Positions 61,698-64,000 of a DNA stretch of 64,000 nucleotides are shown piece by piece (the stretch's first letter is position 1; every line of letters begins with the position of its first letter). The translations under genes and the position numbers were made by a program. Source of the DNA: JAADHX01 sp964569385 (lineage in GTDB: Bacteria > Actinomycetota > Acidimicrobiia > Acidimicrobiales > Poriferisodalaceae); the NCBI GenBank assembly GCA_964569385.1, contig CAZMUM010000017.1, positions 29,272-93,271 of the forward strand, given 5' to 3'. The notes under the pieces are model-generated. The model made no database searches. It was not told the DNA's origin and worked only from the letters and a program-made list of their open reading frames with translations.

Positions 61698-62420
61698 ATG
61701 TTCACGTGGATTAGGGAACACAAATTGGCCGCCGGCGGAGGGGGTCTCGTCGTTGTGGCCACCGTCGGGTACTTGGTGTTCTCGGTGTTCGGGGTACACA
61801 CCTTGTTCATCGACGACGTCGTAAGCGAGGATGGGCCCGTCTTCTCCTCGGGGGCGACTGCGACGACCGCAGCGGCCAGCGATGACGTTGTATCGACGAC
61901 CGTCGCGACCGAAGCCAACCCGACCGACGATGCGACTGTCGATGAGACACCCGCCGACGGTGCGACTGTCGATCCGGCAGCCGATGAGACACCCGCCGAC
62001 GGTGCGACGGCTGACGAACCGGCGGCCGAGGTTCCAACCACAGAGGATCCGGATGCGGTCGCTGCGGGCGAAGTTGTGACTCTCGCATCTGGCTCGTTCA
62101 TCGGGCGAGACCACAATGCTGTGGGCACACTAGTTGTGTTGAGCGACGGCTCGGCGCAGCGGTTCCTGCGATTCGAAGACGACTTTGCAACCGACAACGG
62201 ACCAGACCTCTTTGTGTATCTGTCCAAAGGCACAAGTGCCAACGGGCCGACTAGCGAGTTCGACGACGACTTCGTGAATCTCGGCGTGCTCAGCGGCAAT
62301 ATCGGAAGCCAGAACTACGAGATTCCAGAAGGTCTCGATCTGTCTGAATACAACACCGTGTCTGTGTGGTGCCGTCGCTTCGCCGTTGCATTCGCCGCGG
62401 CAGATCTTGTCTTGAGCTGA
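61698..62420 (+). CDS. DM13-domain membrane-anchored protein
   Basis: About 240 residues. One N-terminal hydrophobic segment (GGLVVVATVGYLVFSVFGVH) is followed by a Thr/Asp/Ala-rich linker (ADETPADGATVD repeated) and a C-terminal DM13 domain: SGSFIGRDHNAVGTLVVLSD, GPDLFVYLSKG and YNTVSVWCRRFAVAFAAADL with the conserved Cys. DM13 domains are proposed redox/heme-linked electron-transfer modules. ATG 61698 is chosen over 61593 because it directly precedes the membrane segment. It is divergent from the Rieske-glutamate synthase gene. Confidence 0.85.
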   Translation: MFTWIREHKLAAGGGGLVVVATVGYLVFSVFGVHTLFIDDVVSEDGPVFSSGATATTAAASDDVVSTTVATEANPTDDATVDETPADGATVDPAADETPADGATADEPAAEVPTTEDPDAVAAGEVVTLASGSFIGRDHNAVGTLVVLSDGSAQRFLRFEDDFATDNGPDLFVYLSKGTSANGPTSEFDDDFVNLGVLSGNIGSQNYEIPEGLDLSEYNTVSVWCRRFAVAFAAADLVLS

Positions 62421-62546
62421 CAGACGACATGTTGATGCTCGAGTTGCTGGTAATCGTTAGAAGGTTCTGGAATTCTCTAAAGTCGACCAATAGCGATGTC
62501 GTTCTCCCTGTCTAGTGATATTCACAATTTGGGCAAAGGGCGCGGC

Positions 62547-64000
62547 ATGTTTAACTCCTCAAGGAAGAGATTGTTCGGCGATAGTCGGCGCAGATTTGCA
62601 GGTCTGGCGCTCGCGCTAGCCGTCGTTCTTGCGCTGCCAGGAATCAGCTACGCACTCACATCAGGTGAGGAGTTTGCGCAAGACTCGTTCACGATCGGCG
62701 AGATTGCAGCCGAGATTGGCGCCGACTCGTTGTATGCGCAGGGTCTTACCGGTCGAGGTGTAACCGTTGCGGTGATCGACACTGGTGTGGCTGATGTGCC
62801 GGGGCTGAGCGGTGACAAGGTCATCTATGGCCCAGACCTGTCGTTCGAGTCTGGTGTTGAAGAGTTGTACAACGCAGACACGCATGGTCATGGCACTGTC
62901 ATGGCATCGATCATTGCTGGCAACGATGGCGACCCGCACGGGTTCCGTGGTATTGCACCGGGTGCCAGGATTCTGGCTGTGAAGGTCGCCGACAACACCG
63001 GCGCTGTCGATGTCACCCAGGTGATAGCGGCGATCGACTTTGTGATCGAAACCAAGGACGACTCTGGTGTTCGCATCATCAACCTTTCGTACAAGAGCGA
63101 CGGCGGCAAGAGTCCCGAATCCGACCCGCTAGTAGCGGCAGTTGAGCGGGCGTGGGATTCAGGAATTGTTGTGGTGGTCGCGGCCGGAAACGATGGAAAG
63201 AAGTCCGAAGGGCTCGGAAATCCAGCTGTATCCCCATTCGTGATAGCCGTTGGTTCGGTCGATGAGCGACTCAAGAAAACCGAGTACGCTTCAACTGGCG
63301 ACGAACGTCGCCAAATAGATCTTGCGGCCCCTGGTAGCCGGGTACTTGGGCTTGCATCGCCAGGTTCGCGCCTTGTGCAAGAAAACCCCGGTGCCTACAT
63401 CGACAGCCGGTTCCTTCGAGGTTCGGGTAGTTCTCAGGCTGCGGCCGTTGTGTCTGGTGCTGCGGCACTGCTTCTCGAGCAGCGTCCAGAACTCAGCCCA
63501 GATCAGGTCAAGGCCCTTCTAATGGGCAGTGCCAACGAAGAGAAGCTCGATCCTGCGATGGAGGGAACCCTCCTGTTCCAACTCCTGGGTGTAGACGGTG
63601 GCGATGAGGACGAGGCCGACAACGAGGAGGGGAACAACGGGGCCGACCTCAGTGGCGACGCACAAATACTGGAGTTCCTGAGCGAAAGCTGGACTGGCTC
63701 GGAGTTCGCAGAACGAGACCTCGACCGACACATCGGTGTCGGACGTTTAGCCATCGGCCGGGCAGCCACGCATCCCGAAATTGCTATTGAGCAGCGCCAT
63801 CAACGTTCCAACGGAACGGGTTCACTTGACGATGCCCGCGGCGACTCGATCGTGGTCTTGCCAGACGGCACCAAGCTGATCGGCGATGTCACGTTCACCG
63901 GGTCGAACTGGTCCGGTTCTTCTTGGTCCGGCAGTAGCTGGTCTGGTTCGAGCTGGTCCGGTTCTTCTTGGTCCGGCAGTAGCTGGTCTGGTTCGAGCTG
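62547..64000 (+). CDS. Secreted S8 (subtilisin-like) serine protease, cut by window edge
   Basis: From ATG 62547, 484 codons run to the right edge with no stop. Signal peptide with FAGLALALAVVLALPGISYA. Catalytic Asp in VTVAVIDTGVADVPG, His in NADTHGHGTVMASIIAGND, oxyanion Asn in VVVVAAGNDGKK and Ser in RGSGSSQAAAVVSGAAALLL. An acidic insert (DGGDEDEADNEEGNN) follows the catalytic domain. The visible C-terminus is a tandem WSGSS repeat (TGSNWSGSSWSGSSWSG...), as in actinobacterial exported subtilases. The upstream interval 62421-62546 shows no clear element. Confidence 0.93.
   Translation, partial: MFNSSRKRLFGDSRRRFAGLALALAVVLALPGISYALTSGEEFAQDSFTIGEIAAEIGADSLYAQGLTGRGVTVAVIDTGVADVPGLSGDKVIYGPDLSFESGVEELYNADTHGHGTVMASIIAGNDGDPHGFRGIAPGARILAVKVADNTGAVDVTQVIAAIDFVIETKDDSGVRIINLSYKSDGGKSPESDPLVAAVERAWDSGIVVVVAAGNDGKKSEGLGNPAVSPFVIAVGSVDERLKKTEYASTGDERRQIDLAAPGSRVLGLASPGSRLVQENPGAYIDSRFLRGSGSSQAAAVVSGAAALLLEQRPELSPDQVKALLMGSANEEKLDPAMEGTLLFQLLGVDGGDEDEADNEEGNNGADLSGDAQILEFLSESWTGSEFAERDLDRHIGVGRLAIGRAATHPEIAIEQRHQRSNGTGSLDDARGDSIVVLPDGTKLIGDVTFTGSNWSGSSWSGSSWSGSSWSGSSWSGSSWSGSS

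Overview
The window looks like chromosomal DNA of a free-living, high-GC actinomycete, most likely an uncultivated member of the Acidimicrobiia. The lineage is inferred from an actinobacterial-type XPB helicase with its Helicase_C_3 partner, a YccA-type Bax inhibitor, a benzoyl-CoA epoxidase (box) pathway, and a subtilase ending in a WSG(S/G)S-type tail. A 100-N scaffold gap flanked by an identical 55-nt sequence shows that this is a short-read draft or metagenome assembly.

Layout. 1-6.4 kb: a possible MEMO-like protein, a class V aminotransferase, a class III aminotransferase and a complete polar-amino-acid ABC importer. 6.4-9 kb: a phosphoethanolamine-methyltransferase-like enzyme, a PF10118 metal-dependent hydrolase, and a GrdB-like reductase subunit whose frame carries an in-frame UGA followed by a bacterial-SECIS-like hairpin (candidate selenoprotein). 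9.3-14.4 kb: a NarL-type two-component system, a membrane protein, a creatininase-family enzyme, a lipoprotein and a 3Fe-4S ferredoxin. 14.5-23 kb: CoA transferase, class III aminotransferase, boxB, boxC, two alpha/beta hydrolases, an internally deleted PaaX and two small genes. 23-28 kb: a polysaccharide block (Gfo/Idh oxidoreductase, O-antigen ligase-like, flippase, kinase). 28-36 kb: P450, SDR, YedE-type transporter, ADP-ribosylglycohydrolase-like lipoprotein, threonine aldolase with a divergent Lrp/AsnC regulator and a 27-bp palindrome, plus three decayed genes (VapC, AraC, MetY). 36-40 kb: the XPB helicase pair.

40.2-47.6 kb is an accretion island at tRNA-Lys(CTT). Three displaced copies of the tRNA 3' half mark the distal ends of three consecutive segments. 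Cargo is AbiE (toxin frameshifted), a gutted tyrosine integrase, a DUF5343/TIGR02391 pair, a DUF4143 ATPase, a VapBC-like pair and an HNH-like gene. 47.6-56.6 kb: cyclopropane synthase, tRNA-His, tRNA-Arg, a His-rich secreted repeat protein, enoyl-CoA hydratase, FKBP isomerase, YccA-like protein and TldE/TldD.

56.7-64 kb carries two Rieske fusions on the same strand, on either side of an asparaginase gene: a Rieske-ThDP enzyme, and a Rieske-FMN glutamate-synthase-like protein interrupted by two in-frame TAA codons. A DM13 protein and an S8 protease with a WSGSS-type tail, cut by the window edge, follow. The features most worth following are the candidate selenoprotein, the tRNA-Lys island and the two Rieske fusions.
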